Source: Rhizomicrobium electricum (lineage in GTDB: Bacteria > Pseudomonadota > Alphaproteobacteria > Micropepsales > Micropepsaceae). From it: a stretch of 64,000 nucleotides of DNA. The translations under genes and the position numbers were made by a program. Where the stretch lies: positions 434,001 through 498,000 of the forward strand of contig NZ_JAASQS010000002.1 of NCBI RefSeq assembly GCF_011762045.1, in the 5' to 3' direction. Position 1 is the stretch's first letter. Every line of letters starts with the position of its first letter. The notes beneath the pieces were generated by a model that had not been told where the DNA came from, did not search any database, and saw nothing but the letters and a program-made list of their open reading frames with translations. Below, piece after piece: positions 56,684 through 64,000 of this stretch.

Positions 56684-56748
56684 CACCTTCCCCGCCACTC
56701 GACGTTCGTGCGTATGCACGGCTTGAGTAACCGCGGGGGAGGAACGTT
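56684..56748. repeat. Remnant of the copy A/B repeat family
   Basis: The right end, ACCGCGGGGGAGGAACGTTC, is close to the outer arm of copies A and B, and TCACCTTCCCCGCCA resembles a partial middle arm. The rest of the element is missing. It sits between permease copies 1 and 2. Confidence 0.5.
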
Positions 56749-56878
56749 CTTTGCTCTATAGCGTCGCGGAAGCGTCACATTGTCTGGACTCTCCGTCCGG
56801 CGGGCCGTTACGGTGCGCCGGGCGTCGCCGTGGCGTTCCCTTTGCATTGAAATTTCCTGTCGCACGCCTGGAACGGAC

Positions 56879-58369
56879 ATGGCCGCCGCACTCGAACAAC
56901 CGCTCGATGAACAACACGAAGTCGATTTGAAGCCCACGCTGGGCCGTCTTCATCTCATCGCACTCGGTATCGGCGGCATCATCGGCGCCGGCATTTTCGT
57001 CATCACCGGTCACGCCGCTGCATCCTATGCCGGACCGGCGGTGGTCATTTCGTTTGCAATTGCCGGCCTCGGCTGCCTGTTCGCCGGGCTGTGCTACGCC
57101 GAATTCGCCTCGATGATTCCGGTTGCCGGCAGCGCCTATACCTACACGCGCGCGACCATGGGCCGCTTCATGGGCTGGTTCATCGGCTGGAATCTGGTGC
57201 TCGAATATCTCGCGTCGTCGGCCACGGTCGCATCGGGCTGGTCGGGCTACTTCACCGACTTCGTGCGCTCCCTCGGCATTGCCTTGCCGCACGCGTTCAC
57301 CAGCGCCCCGCTGTGCGTGGCAACCGATCCGCATTGCTCGACCTACAGCGCCTCCGCGTCCGCGCTCGATGCCATGGCCCATATCGGCACCACCGGCGCG
57401 TGGGTGAATCTTCCGGCCATCGCCTTGGTGATCGCCATCACCGCCATTCTGGTCGGCGGCATCCACGCCTCGGCCAAGTTCAACAACGCCATGGTGGTGA
57501 TCAAGCTGACCATCGTTCTTTTGGTCATCGTCCTCGGCCTGCCGCATGTGGTGCCGGCCAATCACGAGCCCTTCATCCCCGCCAACACCGGCGGCTGGAA
57601 CTTCGGCTGGTGGGGCGTTCTCAGGGCCTCGGGCGTGATCTTCTTTGCCTATCTCGGTTTCGATGCGGTGTCGGTGGCGGCGCAGGAAGCCAAGAATCCC
57701 AAGCGCGACGTCCCGATCGGCATCCTCGGCTCGCTCGCCGTCTGCACCGCGCTCTATATGCTGATGAGCTACGTGCTGACCGGATTGGCCAACTACAAAA
57801 CCCTCAACGTGCCGCATCCGGTGTCGATGGCCGCCGAGGCCTTGCCCGCCACCGCCTGGCTGGCGCCCTACATCAACGTCGCCGCGATCGTCGGCCTGTC
57901 GTCGGTGGTGCTGGTGCTCTTGCTCGGCCAGTCGCGCATTTTCTACGCCATGGCGAAAGACGGCATGATCCCGCCGCTGTTCAGCGCCATCCATCCCAAG
58001 TTCAAGACGCCGTGGAAGGGCTCGATCGTCACCGGCGTGGTGTCGTGCATCATGAGCGGCCTGCTGCCGCTCGATGTCCTCGGCGAACTGGTGTCCATCG
58101 GCACCCTGCTGGCATTCGTCATCGTCTGCCTCGGCGTTCTGATCCTGCGCGTCACCAAGCCGAACGCGATCCGCCCGTTCCGCACGCCGTTCGTGTGGCT
58201 GGTGGCGCCCGCAGGCATGGTGGTGTGCGGTGCGATGATGTATTGGCTGCCGCCCGACACCTGGGCGCGGCTGGGCATCTGGACGGCGATCGGCGTCGTC
58301 ATCTATTTCGGTTACAGCATCCGGCATGCCGTACCGGTGCGCTGGCACATCCGCGAAGCGGCTGAGTGA
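56879..58369 (+). CDS. APC-family amino acid permease, tandem copy 2
   Basis: This 496-residue protein is strongly similar to copy 1 over its whole length; the N-terminal [32 protein letters not shown] is nearly the same. It differs by an insertion of about 20 residues in the extracytoplasmic loop near residues 140-165, which includes [20 protein letters not shown] with two cysteines. ATG 56879 has GGA-rich sequence upstream. Its stop is 5 bases from the start of copy 3. Confidence 0.93.
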   Translation: MAAALEQPLDEQHEVDLKPTLGRLHLIALGIGGIIGAGIFVITGHAAASYAGPAVVISFAIAGLGCLFAGLCYAEFASMIPVAGSAYTYTRATMGRFMGWFIGWNLVLEYLASSATVASGWSGYFTDFVRSLGIALPHAFTSAPLCVATDPHCSTYSASASALDAMAHIGTTGAWVNLPAIALVIAITAILVGGIHASAKFNNAMVVIKLTIVLLVIVLGLPHVVPANHEPFIPANTGGWNFGWWGVLRASGVIFFAYLGFDAVSVAAQEAKNPKRDVPIGILGSLAVCTALYMLMSYVLTGLANYKTLNVPHPVSMAAEALPATAWLAPYINVAAIVGLSSVVLVLLLGQSRIFYAMAKDGMIPPLFSAIHPKFKTPWKGSIVTGVVSCIMSGLLPLDVLGELVSIGTLLAFVIVCLGVLILRVTKPNAIRPFRTPFVWLVAPAGMVVCGAMMYWLPPDTWARLGIWTAIGVVIYFGYSIRHAVPVRWHIREAAE

Positions 58370-58374
58370 ACCCC

Positions 58375-59841
58375 ATGGCAGACATCGACGACTCCGACCT
58401 GACACAGCCCGAACCCGTCGTCGCGAGCGAACATCAACTGAAGCGGGCGCTGGGTCCGGTGAGCCTCATCATGATCGGCATCGGATCGGTCCTGGGCGCC
58501 GGGATATTCGTTGTCGCCGGCACCGCCGCCGCCACTCACGCCGGACCGGCCGTGCTGTTGTCGTTCGTGATCGCCGCGCTCGGCTGCTTGTTCGCAGGCC
58601 TCTGCTACGCCGAATTCGCGTCGATGATCCCGGAATCGGGATCGAGCTACACTTACGCCTACGCCACCATGGGCCGCTTCATGGCGTGGTTCATCGGCTG
58701 GAACATGGTGCTGGAATACCTCGCCGCCGGATCGACGGTCGCGGTCGGCTGGTCGGGCTATTTCGTCAGCTTCCTGCAGCATTTCGGCGTCGTCATCGCG
58801 CCGGCGCTGACCAATGCGCCGCTGGCGGGCACCGGATTGGAGTCGCTGCACCTCACGGGCGCGCTGCTCAATCTGCCCGCCGTGGTGTTGATCTTCATCC
58901 TGACCTTCTTCCTCCTCGCCGGCGTGCGCGAGACCGCCAAGTTCAACGACGTGATGGTTCTCATCAAATGCGGCGTGGTGCTCTTGGTGATCGGCTTCGG
59001 CCTCGGCTACGTCCGGCTCGAACACCTGACACCCTTCATCCCCGCCAACACCGGCCATTGGGGCCACTTCGGCGTGTCCGGCGTGCTCGCCGCCTCGGGC
59101 ATCATCTTCTTCTCCTTCGTCGGCTTCGAATCCGTCTCGGTCGCCGCCCAGGAAGCGAGAAATCCGCGTCGCGATCTGCCGATCGGCATTCTCGGCTCGC
59201 TCGCGATCTGCACCGGTCTCTATATGCTGATGGCGCTGGTGCTGACCGGCGTCACCGACTGGCGCACTCTCGACGTCGCCAATCCGGTGTCGTTCGCGAT
59301 GAGCAAGATCCCCGGCCTCGGCTGGCTGACCCTGCCGATCGACATCGGCGCCATCGTCGGCCTCGCCTCGGTGACCTTCGTTTCGCTCTACGGCCAATCG
59401 CGCATTTTCTATTCGATGGCCCGCGACGGCTTTTTGCCGCCCGCCTTCGCCAAGGTGCATCCGCGCTCGCGCACGCCCTATATCGGCACCATCATCACCA
59501 GCGCCTTCGCCGCCCTGCTCGCCGCGGTCTTCCCGCTCGACATCCTGGCGGAGCTGGTCTCGGTCGGCACCCTCCTCGCCTTCATCGCGGTCTGCGTCGG
59601 TGTTCTGATCCTGCGCATCACCGCGCCGCGCGCCACGCGCCGCTTCCGCATTCCGGCGGTCTGGCTGATCGCGCCCGCGGGCGTGATCGTCTGCGCCGGG
59701 ATGATGGTCAGCCTGTTCTTCTCCTCGCCCGATACCGGCTGGCGGCTGGTGATTTGGACCGCCATCGGCGTTGCGATATATTTGGTCTACGGCGTCTGGC
59801 ACGCCGCGCCTTCCAAGTGGAAGGTCACCAACGAGGATTGA
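58375..59841 (+). CDS. APC-family amino acid permease, tandem copy 3
   Basis: This 488-residue transporter is more diverged from copies 1 and 2 but shares the same core: [45 protein letters not shown] and [28 protein letters not shown] 58375 is chosen; GTG 58366 overlapping the copy 2 stop is also possible. It is followed 17 bases later by ubiD. Confidence 0.93.
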   Translation: MADIDDSDLTQPEPVVASEHQLKRALGPVSLIMIGIGSVLGAGIFVVAGTAAATHAGPAVLLSFVIAALGCLFAGLCYAEFASMIPESGSSYTYAYATMGRFMAWFIGWNMVLEYLAAGSTVAVGWSGYFVSFLQHFGVVIAPALTNAPLAGTGLESLHLTGALLNLPAVVLIFILTFFLLAGVRETAKFNDVMVLIKCGVVLLVIGFGLGYVRLEHLTPFIPANTGHWGHFGVSGVLAASGIIFFSFVGFESVSVAAQEARNPRRDLPIGILGSLAICTGLYMLMALVLTGVTDWRTLDVANPVSFAMSKIPGLGWLTLPIDIGAIVGLASVTFVSLYGQSRIFYSMARDGFLPPAFAKVHPRSRTPYIGTIITSAFAALLAAVFPLDILAELVSVGTLLAFIAVCVGVLILRITAPRATRRFRIPAVWLIAPAGVIVCAGMMVSLFFSSPDTGWRLVIWTAIGVAIYLVYGVWHAAPSKWKVTNED

Positions 59842-59858
59842 CCCCAAGGGGAATTGCT

Positions 59859-61382
59859 TTGTCCTACCGCTCCCTTCGCGACTTCATCGCCAAACTTGAA
59901 GCCGCGGGAGAACTGGTGCGCGTGCGCGCGCCCGTCTCGACCGTTCTTGAAATGACCGAAATCCAGACGCGGCTCTTGGCCCAAGGCGGCCCCGCGGTGC
60001 TGTTCGAGCGCCCGATCAAAGCCGACAATCAGCCATCCGACATGCCGGTGCTGGTCAATCTGTTCGGCACCGTGAAGCGCGTCGCCATGGGCGTGACGCT
60101 CGACGGCAAGGAGCGCACCACCGCAGGCGAGTTGCGTGAAGTCGGCGAACTGTTGGCCGAGATGCGCCAGCCGATGCCGCCGAAGACCTTCGGCGATGCC
60201 ATGGACATGCTGCCGCTGGCCAAAGCGGCGCTGGCGATGCGGCCGAAATCGGTGTCGCGTCCTGCCTGCCAAGAGGTTGTGCTGCAAGGCGACGACATCG
60301 ACCTCAATGCGCTGCCGATCCAGACCTGCTGGCCGGGCGAACCGGCGCCGCTGATCACCTGGCCTCTCGTCGTCACCAAAGGACCGGGCGAAGCCAGAGA
60401 AGACGATTTCAATCTCGGCATCTATCGCAATCAGGTGCTGAACAAGCGCCAGACCATCATGCGCTGGCTGAAGCATCGCGGCGGGGCGCAGCATCACGCC
60501 CGCTGGGCCGAGGAGCATAAAGAGCCCCTGCCCTGCGCCATCGTGCTTGGCGCCGATCCTGGGACCATTCTCGCCGCGGTGACGCCGGTGCCCGACACGC
60601 TGTCGGAATACGCCTTCGCCGGCCTGATGCGCGGCGCGCGCGTCGAACTCGCCGATTGCGTGACCCAACCGCTGAAAGTGCCCGCCGAAGCCGAGATCGT
60701 GTTGGAAGGCACCGTGTCGCTGCAGGACTATCGCGACGAAGGCCCGTATGGCGACCACACCGGCTACTACAATTCAGTCGAGCAGTTCCCGGTCTTCACC
60801 GTCACCGCGATCACGATGCGGAAGGACCCGATTTACCTCTCCACCTTCACCGGCCGCCCGCCCGATGAGCCGTCGGTGCTCGGCGAAGCGCTGAACGAGG
60901 TGTTCATTCCGCTGCTGCGGCAGCAGTTCCCCGAGATCCTCGATTTCTGGCTGCCGCCCGAAGGCTGCTCCTATCGCATCGCCGTGGTGCGGATGAAGAA
61001 GGCGTATCCCGGCCACGCCAAGCGCGTGATGATGGGCGTGTGGTCGTATCTGCGCCAGTTCATGTACACCAAGTGGGTGATCGTGGTGGACGACGACATC
61101 GACGCGCGTAATTGGAAAGACGTGATGTGGGCGATCGCCACCCGCATGGACCCCGCGCGGGATATCACGCTGATCGAACACACCCCGATCGACTACCTCG
61201 ACTTCGCCAGCCCCGACAGCGGCCTCGGCTCCAAGATCGGCCTCGACGCGACGAACAAATGGCCGCCGGAGACCAAGCGCGAATGGGGCACCAAGATCGC
61301 GATGGATGAAGAGGTCGTGAAGCGGGTGGATGAGATGTGGTCCCGCCTCGGCCTGCCCGGCGACGGAAAAGCGATCTGGTAG
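59859..61382 (+). CDS. ubiD: UbiD-family decarboxylase (3-octaprenyl-4-hydroxybenzoate carboxy-lyase)
   Basis: This 507-residue enzyme uses prenylated FMN made by UbiX. Motifs include [37 protein letters not shown] and the C-terminal [19 protein letters not shown]. It decarboxylates the UbiA product in ubiquinone synthesis. The start is TTG 59859, decided by AAGGGG 7 bases upstream and by the family N-terminus [20 protein letters not shown]; no ATG fits. It follows the three permease genes on one probable transcript. Confidence 0.95.
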   Translation: MSYRSLRDFIAKLEAAGELVRVRAPVSTVLEMTEIQTRLLAQGGPAVLFERPIKADNQPSDMPVLVNLFGTVKRVAMGVTLDGKERTTAGELREVGELLAEMRQPMPPKTFGDAMDMLPLAKAALAMRPKSVSRPACQEVVLQGDDIDLNALPIQTCWPGEPAPLITWPLVVTKGPGEAREDDFNLGIYRNQVLNKRQTIMRWLKHRGGAQHHARWAEEHKEPLPCAIVLGADPGTILAAVTPVPDTLSEYAFAGLMRGARVELADCVTQPLKVPAEAEIVLEGTVSLQDYRDEGPYGDHTGYYNSVEQFPVFTVTAITMRKDPIYLSTFTGRPPDEPSVLGEALNEVFIPLLRQQFPEILDFWLPPEGCSYRIAVVRMKKAYPGHAKRVMMGVWSYLRQFMYTKWVIVVDDDIDARNWKDVMWAIATRMDPARDITLIEHTPIDYLDFASPDSGLGSKIGLDATNKWPPETKREWGTKIAMDEEVVKRVDEMWSRLGLPGDGKAIW

Positions 61383-61389
61383 ATTTAAC

Positions 61390-61419
61390 TTGCACTATTA
61401 AACACTGTGTGTTTATGTT
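61390..61419 (+). promoter_or_regulatory. Putative promoter/operator of the DUF7662-PIN module
   Basis: A perfect inverted repeat, TAAACAC and GTGTTTA with a 3-base spacer, occupies 61399-61415. It lies between TTGCAC (61390-61395) and TATGTT (61414-61419), which could serve as -35 and -10 boxes with 18-base spacing. Binding here would block polymerase, as in other toxin-antitoxin operons. Confidence 0.5.
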
Positions 61420-61450
61420 CTTTCCGAGGTCAATGGAAGGAGCGCGCCCC

Positions 61451-61873
61451 ATGTCCAAATATGCCCCACTCGCCGAATTCCTAAAGGCTCAAGGCTCCGT
61501 AATTTTCTCCTGCTCTTTCAGTGAAATAGAGGACGCTCTAGGGTTCAAATTGCCGCCCTCGGCCTACCAGCACCGCGCCTGGTGGTCAAATAACCCCGAT
61601 AATAATGTCATGACCAAGGCTTGGCTTGCGGCAGGGTTCGAAACCATGAATGTGAACATTGAAGAACACTCAGTGTTCTTTCGCAAAATTTTGCCACCCA
61701 ACCCTCCTATTGAAGCAACTTTTCGCGCAGCAGGAATGTCGGATGTCGCCCGCCCGTTCTCGGCACCTCATGCCGCGCACCACCCGGTTCTTGGCGCTCT
61801 GAAAGGCACGATCCGCGTCGCGGTCGATTTCGACCTCACGGCTCCGGCCGATCCGGATTGGGGCACGGAATGA
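61451..61873 (+). CDS. Probable antitoxin: DUF7662-like domain plus VapB-type tail
   Basis: The product is 140 residues. Residues 1 to about 78 (MSKYAPLAEFLKAQGSVIF, ALGFKLPPSAYQHRAWWSNN, AWLAAGFETMNVNIEEHSVFFRK) match what I know as DUF7662, a small domain often found near toxins. The C-terminal segment, HPVLGALKGTIRVAVDFDL followed by TAPADPDWGTE, is the toxin-binding tail seen in many Phd/VapB-type antitoxins. It overlaps the PIN toxin gene by four bases (ATGA). The first part has lower GC than its neighbours, suggesting transfer. ATG 61451 is preceded by GGAAGGAG. Confidence 0.75.
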   Translation: MSKYAPLAEFLKAQGSVIFSCSFSEIEDALGFKLPPSAYQHRAWWSNNPDNNVMTKAWLAAGFETMNVNIEEHSVFFRKILPPNPPIEATFRAAGMSDVARPFSAPHAAHHPVLGALKGTIRVAVDFDLTAPADPDWGTE

Positions 61874-62283
61874 CAGCGCTACTGCTCGACACCTGCGCCA
61901 CGATCTGGATCAGCCAGAACGAGCCCATTGCGGCGGAAGCGCTAGAGGCCATCGACAAAGCCGCGCGCGACGGCGATCCCATTTACGTTTCGCCGATGAC
62001 GGCCTGGGAAATCGGGCTGCTCAATGCACGCGGACGGCTTGCCATGGCGATGTCGCCGGAGGACTGGTTCGCGTCTTTGATGCAGGTGCCGGGCATGGCG
62101 CTCGCCGAACTGCCCCCCAAAATCCTGATCGCCTCATCTTTCCTACCTGGCGATCCACCCCGCGACCCCGCCGACCGCATCATTGCTGCGACTGCACGAG
62201 CACTGCGATTACAGCTTGTCACAAGAGATCGAATTCTCCTCGACTACGCGGAGCAAGGGCACATTCAAGCCATAGCCTGTTAG
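61870..62283 (+). CDS. PIN-domain toxin (VapC-like)
   Basis: This 137-residue PIN nuclease has the acidic residues expected in LLLDTCATIWI (Asp), SPMTAWEIGLL (Glu) and PRDPADRIIAATARAL (Asp), ending LVTRDRILLDYAEQGHIQAIAC. PIN toxins cleave RNA and are neutralised by the antitoxin encoded just upstream. ATG 61870 overlaps the antitoxin stop as ATGA. Confidence 0.92.
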   Translation: MTALLLDTCATIWISQNEPIAAEALEAIDKAARDGDPIYVSPMTAWEIGLLNARGRLAMAMSPEDWFASLMQVPGMALAELPPKILIASSFLPGDPPRDPADRIIAATARALRLQLVTRDRILLDYAEQGHIQAIAC

Positions 62284-62380
62284 CCGTAGTTGTCGGCCGC
62301 CTTTGCTCTGCCAGGAATGCAGGTGGGGGGCACGCTCGACTCCCCTCTGCAGGGCCAATAACGCCAGCGTTTTCGACGAA

Positions 62381-62605
62381 GAAAAATCACGGCGTTAGCG
62401 GCGCGTCCGGGGCATCATGGTCAAGCATCGCAAACGCGCGCTGCTAACGCCGATGATTTTTCAGGTGAGGGGGAACGGTGGCACGACCGCATTCTGCCTC
62501 GCCCCCTCACCAGCAAAATCTATGCACTTAGCGGCGAAGGGTGCGACGCGAGCAATTCTGCGCGCCGCTAAGCGCAAGATTTTGCGTACTCTCCCACTGG
62601 GGGAG
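62381..62605. repeat. Compound inverted-repeat region, type E
   Basis: The stretch 62284-62627 holds no gene. It contains three successive imperfect hairpins: GAAAAATCACGGCGTTAGCG (from 62381) pairing with 62437-62462; GGTGAGGGGG (62464) with GCCCCCTCACC (to 62511); and GCAAAATC with CTTAGCGGCG (62513-62536) pairing with 62562-62584. A final CTCCCACTGGGGGAG lies near 62593. It is probably another intergenic repeat element; its sequence does not match copies A to D. Confidence 0.55.
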
Positions 62606-62627
62606 AGGGTTTCAAAGCCCCCTGCCC

Positions 62628-63020
62628 CTATTTCCTTTTCTGCTTGCCCGACGCTTCGCGCGCAAGCCGCTCCTTCATGCCGGGGCGCTCGTAGCCATAG
62701 ACGTCCTTTGCCCATGTCGCCGACCAGTTGGCGACCGGGACGATATAGGAGCGCAACTCGTTCCCTCTTGCGGTCAGCGCGTAGCCATCGACGGTGCGTT
62801 CGACGATATCGGCATCCTGCAACTCTTTGAGACGGGTATTCAGGATGGTCGGCGACATCCCTCCGCACTGTTCCTGCAACCGGCAGAAGGCGCTGGGGCC
62901 GTCGCCCAGATACCAGAGAATGCCCAGCGCCCAGCGCCGTCCGAGAATGTCGAACAACGCGTTGATCGGCGACCCGGAGATCGAGCCTCTGACCTTGGCG
63001 CCGGGCTTCGCAGGTGCCAT
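62628..63020 (-). CDS. HxlR-family transcriptional regulator
   Basis: This 130-residue winged-helix regulator has the strings GSPINALFDILGRRWALGILWYLGDGPSAFCRLQEQCGG and MSPTILNTRLKELQDADIVERT, typical of HxlR proteins. Many sense electrophiles or oxidants through cysteine; here Cys lies in AFCRLQEQCGG. ATG 63020 is one base after the tautomerase stop, so the two genes are co-transcribed. Confidence 0.92.
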   Translation of the reverse strand: MAPAKPGAKVRGSISGSPINALFDILGRRWALGILWYLGDGPSAFCRLQEQCGGMSPTILNTRLKELQDADIVERTVDGYALTARGNELRSYIVPVANWSATWAKDVYGYERPGMKERLAREASGKQKRK

Positions 63021-63021
63021 C

Positions 63022-63222
63022 TCAGATCGACGCCTTGGCAACGATCTCGGCCCGCGTCTTGCCCGCAAGCCCGATCGAGCCGCTGTCGTATTCGTCGATG
63101 AAAACGACATACTTGTCCGCCGGAACCTTGGTGATCGCGACGGCGACATCGGTCAGTTGGCGGATAAGCTCCGTCTTCTCGTCCTGGCTGATGGGGTGAA
63201 TGGCAACGGTAATGACGGGCAC
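63022..63222 (-). CDS. 4-oxalocrotonate tautomerase-family protein
   Basis: The product is 66 residues, beginning MPVITVAIHPIS. After loss of Met, Pro1 is the catalytic base of the tautomerase superfamily. The start is GTG 63222 with AAGGA 8 bases upstream, decided by that proline. A pairing of tautomerase with HxlR suggests a response to reactive carbonyl or quinone compounds, which is inference. Confidence 0.85.
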   Translation of the reverse strand: MPVITVAIHPISQDEKTELIRQLTDVAVAITKVPADKYVVFIDEYDSGSIGLAGKTRAEIVAKASI

Positions 63223-63248
63223 GGCGAAAATCCTTTCACGCGATGAGT

Positions 63249-63274
63249 TACTACAGAAAATGTAGTATACTACA
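63249..63274 (-). promoter_or_regulatory. Putative HxlR operator
   Basis: An AT-rich island in GC-rich DNA holds TACTACA and TGTAGTA with a 5-base spacer (63249-63267), overlapped by the perfect 14-base palindrome TGTAGTATACTACA (63261-63274). It lies 27 bases upstream of the tautomerase start and resembles HxlR-type binding sites. Confidence 0.65.
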
Positions 63275-63696
63275 AAATCAGTAGCAACAGCCATCCGCCG
63301 CGGGGCAATCGCGAAGGGTTCGCAAGAGCGGTGCGGACGTCGCCGTTGCCCCCTTGAAATCCCTCTCCCCGCTCCCCACATCTTCCCTGCTCTTTGACCG
63401 CGCCGGATACCGCAACTGAGAGGCGTCCGCGGGACGCCCCCTGCAACGCGTACGCAGTTTAGAGGGATTCGAATTCGATTCTGGTCGGCCGCGCGCCCGG
63501 CTTCCCTCCCGTGTCCGTCCAGGGTGTTTCGCGACCACCAAGTCCGAAGGCATTTGTCGTTTCGCCGCCGGGCCTTAGCGCCGAAAAAGCCGATTTGAAT
63601 TCAGGTTTTCCAGTTTCGCTCATGGCGGGGCCGGAAATCGCCCTTTGCCGCCCGCTTTACCTTGCCTTCCCGCCTCCGCCGGGCCAAAACGGAGGC
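63275..63696. other. Gene-free stretch before pmbA
   Basis: No convincing gene is seen on either strand. It contains one perfect short hairpin (GGCGTCC and GGACGCC at 63422-63438) without a T run. It presumably holds the divergent promoters for the tautomerase and pmbA. Confidence 0.5.
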
Positions 63697-64000
63697 ATGA
63701 CCGAAAAGCCCGAGGCCCTGCTGCAGGACCTGATCGCCGCCGCCAAGAAGGCCGGCGCCGATGCCGCCGATGCGCTGTATGTCGAGAACGTCTCGGCCAG
63801 CGTTTCCTACCGTTTGGGAAAGCTGGAGGACGTCGAACGCTCCGAGGCCTCGGACGTGGGCCTTCGGGTCTTCATCGGCCAGAAGGTGGCGTTCGTGTCC
63901 TCGACCGATCTGGCGCGGGAGGCCCTCGCCGCCCTGCCCGGCCGCGCCGTCGCGATGGCCAAGCTGGCGCCGGAGGATCGGTTCGCCTGCCTCGCCCCCA
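63697..64000 (+). CDS. pmbA: TldE/PmbA metalloprotease-associated protein, 5' part
   Basis: The first 101 residues are visible; the gene runs past the window end. MTEKPEALLQDLIAAAKKAGADAADALYVENVSASVSYRLGKLEDVERSEASDVGLRVFIGQKVAFVSSTD is the N-terminal TldE/PmbA pattern. This protein pairs with TldD (encoded at 29388) as the non-catalytic partner. GGAGG stands only one base before this ATG, which is unusually close, so the true start or ribosome site may differ slightly. Confidence 0.9.
   Translation, partial: MTEKPEALLQDLIAAAKKAGADAADALYVENVSASVSYRLGKLEDVERSEASDVGLRVFIGQKVAFVSSTDLAREALAALPGRAVAMAKLAPEDRFACLAP

Noticed and set aside
55184..56719. Long minus-strand frames opposite the three permeases (also 56756-58405 and 58312-59847)
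   Set aside because: All are His/Asp/Arg-rich complements of membrane-protein codons and carry no motif.
58326..59858. Upstream extension of the ubiD frame to 1018 codons
   Set aside because: This part lies in another frame of permease copy 3. The UbiD family N-terminus and a ribosome-binding site place the start at TTG 59859.
62381..62605. Stacked repeats resembling a CRISPR array
   Set aside because: The repeats are inverted and imperfect, not direct with regular spacers, and no cas gene is present.
63466..63482. GGATTCGAATTCG resembling a tRNA T-loop
   Set aside because: No acceptor or anticodon stem can be paired around it.
63278..63553. Possible 91-codon gene on the minus strand
   Set aside because: No ribosome-binding site, low-complexity sequence and overlap with the presumed divergent promoter region.

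Overview
The window reads as a stretch of chromosome from a GC-rich alphaproteobacterium. It carries the alphaproteobacterial aa3 oxidase locus (coxB, coxA, ctaB, coxF-like, coxC, surf1, then thrC and an M16 peptidase), the thrB-rnhA-peroxiredoxin order, alphaproteobacterial-type gshA, an NrdJ (B12-dependent) ribonucleotide reductase and a PAS_5 protein. The presence of hydG (an [FeFe]-hydrogenase maturase), NrdJ and a PEP-CTERM protein suggests a facultatively anaerobic, possibly H2-producing, relative of Rhizomicrobium/Micropepsales. That taxonomic guess is inference. No rRNA, tRNA, CRISPR array, phage or insertion sequence was seen.

Layout. 0-5 kb: 3' part of nrdJ, small unknown genes (one with two CxxC motifs and a decayed duplicate tail), a PEP-CTERM protein and a pentapeptide-repeat protein. 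4.8-9.6 kb: glycine cleavage operon gcvT-gcvH-gcvPA-gcvPB (minus strand) behind a recognisable promoter and a tandem glycine riboswitch. 9.7-15.6 kb: PAS_5 protein, a lipoprotein overlapping argS, thrB-rnhA, a peroxiredoxin and YqgE. 15.6-29.2 kb: a minus-strand block with a GGDEF/EAL protein, a GNAT acetyltransferase, M16 peptidase, thrC, GIY-YIG, LOG and SURF1 genes, and the cytochrome c oxidase operon. 29.4-47.6 kb: tldD, a ccdAB toxin-antitoxin pair with a palindromic operator, membrane and secreted proteins of unknown role, gshA, rsmE, ubiA, a hybrid histidine kinase, an S53 (sedolisin) protease and a short-chain dehydrogenase. 47.7-55 kb: hydG, a glycosyltransferase-like protein, DUF4424, a membrane protein/winged-helix regulator pair, a shortened UppS-like prenyltransferase, a methyltransferase and a VOC protein. 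55-64 kb: three tandem APC amino-acid permeases followed by ubiD, a PIN-toxin module with an unusual DUF7662-type antitoxin, a tautomerase/HxlR pair with its own palindromic operator, and the start of pmbA/tldE.

Functional links. Threonine synthesis is represented by thrB and thrC, ubiquinone synthesis by ubiA and ubiD, and aerobic respiration by the cox genes plus ctaB and SURF1. TldD and TldE, which form a heterodimeric protease, both occur but about 33 kb apart. Many adjacent genes overlap by ATGA/GTGA and are probably translationally coupled. Intergenic spaces repeatedly hold nested inverted repeats (4.6, 26.1, 42.1, 46.6 and 62.4 kb); two of these are clearly copies of one family.

The most novel candidates are the DUF7662/PIN module with its operator, the CxxC mini-gene with its duplicated 3' tail and terminator, the short UppS paralogue, and the nested palindromic elements. 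All calls were made by reading the sequence; no database search was run.
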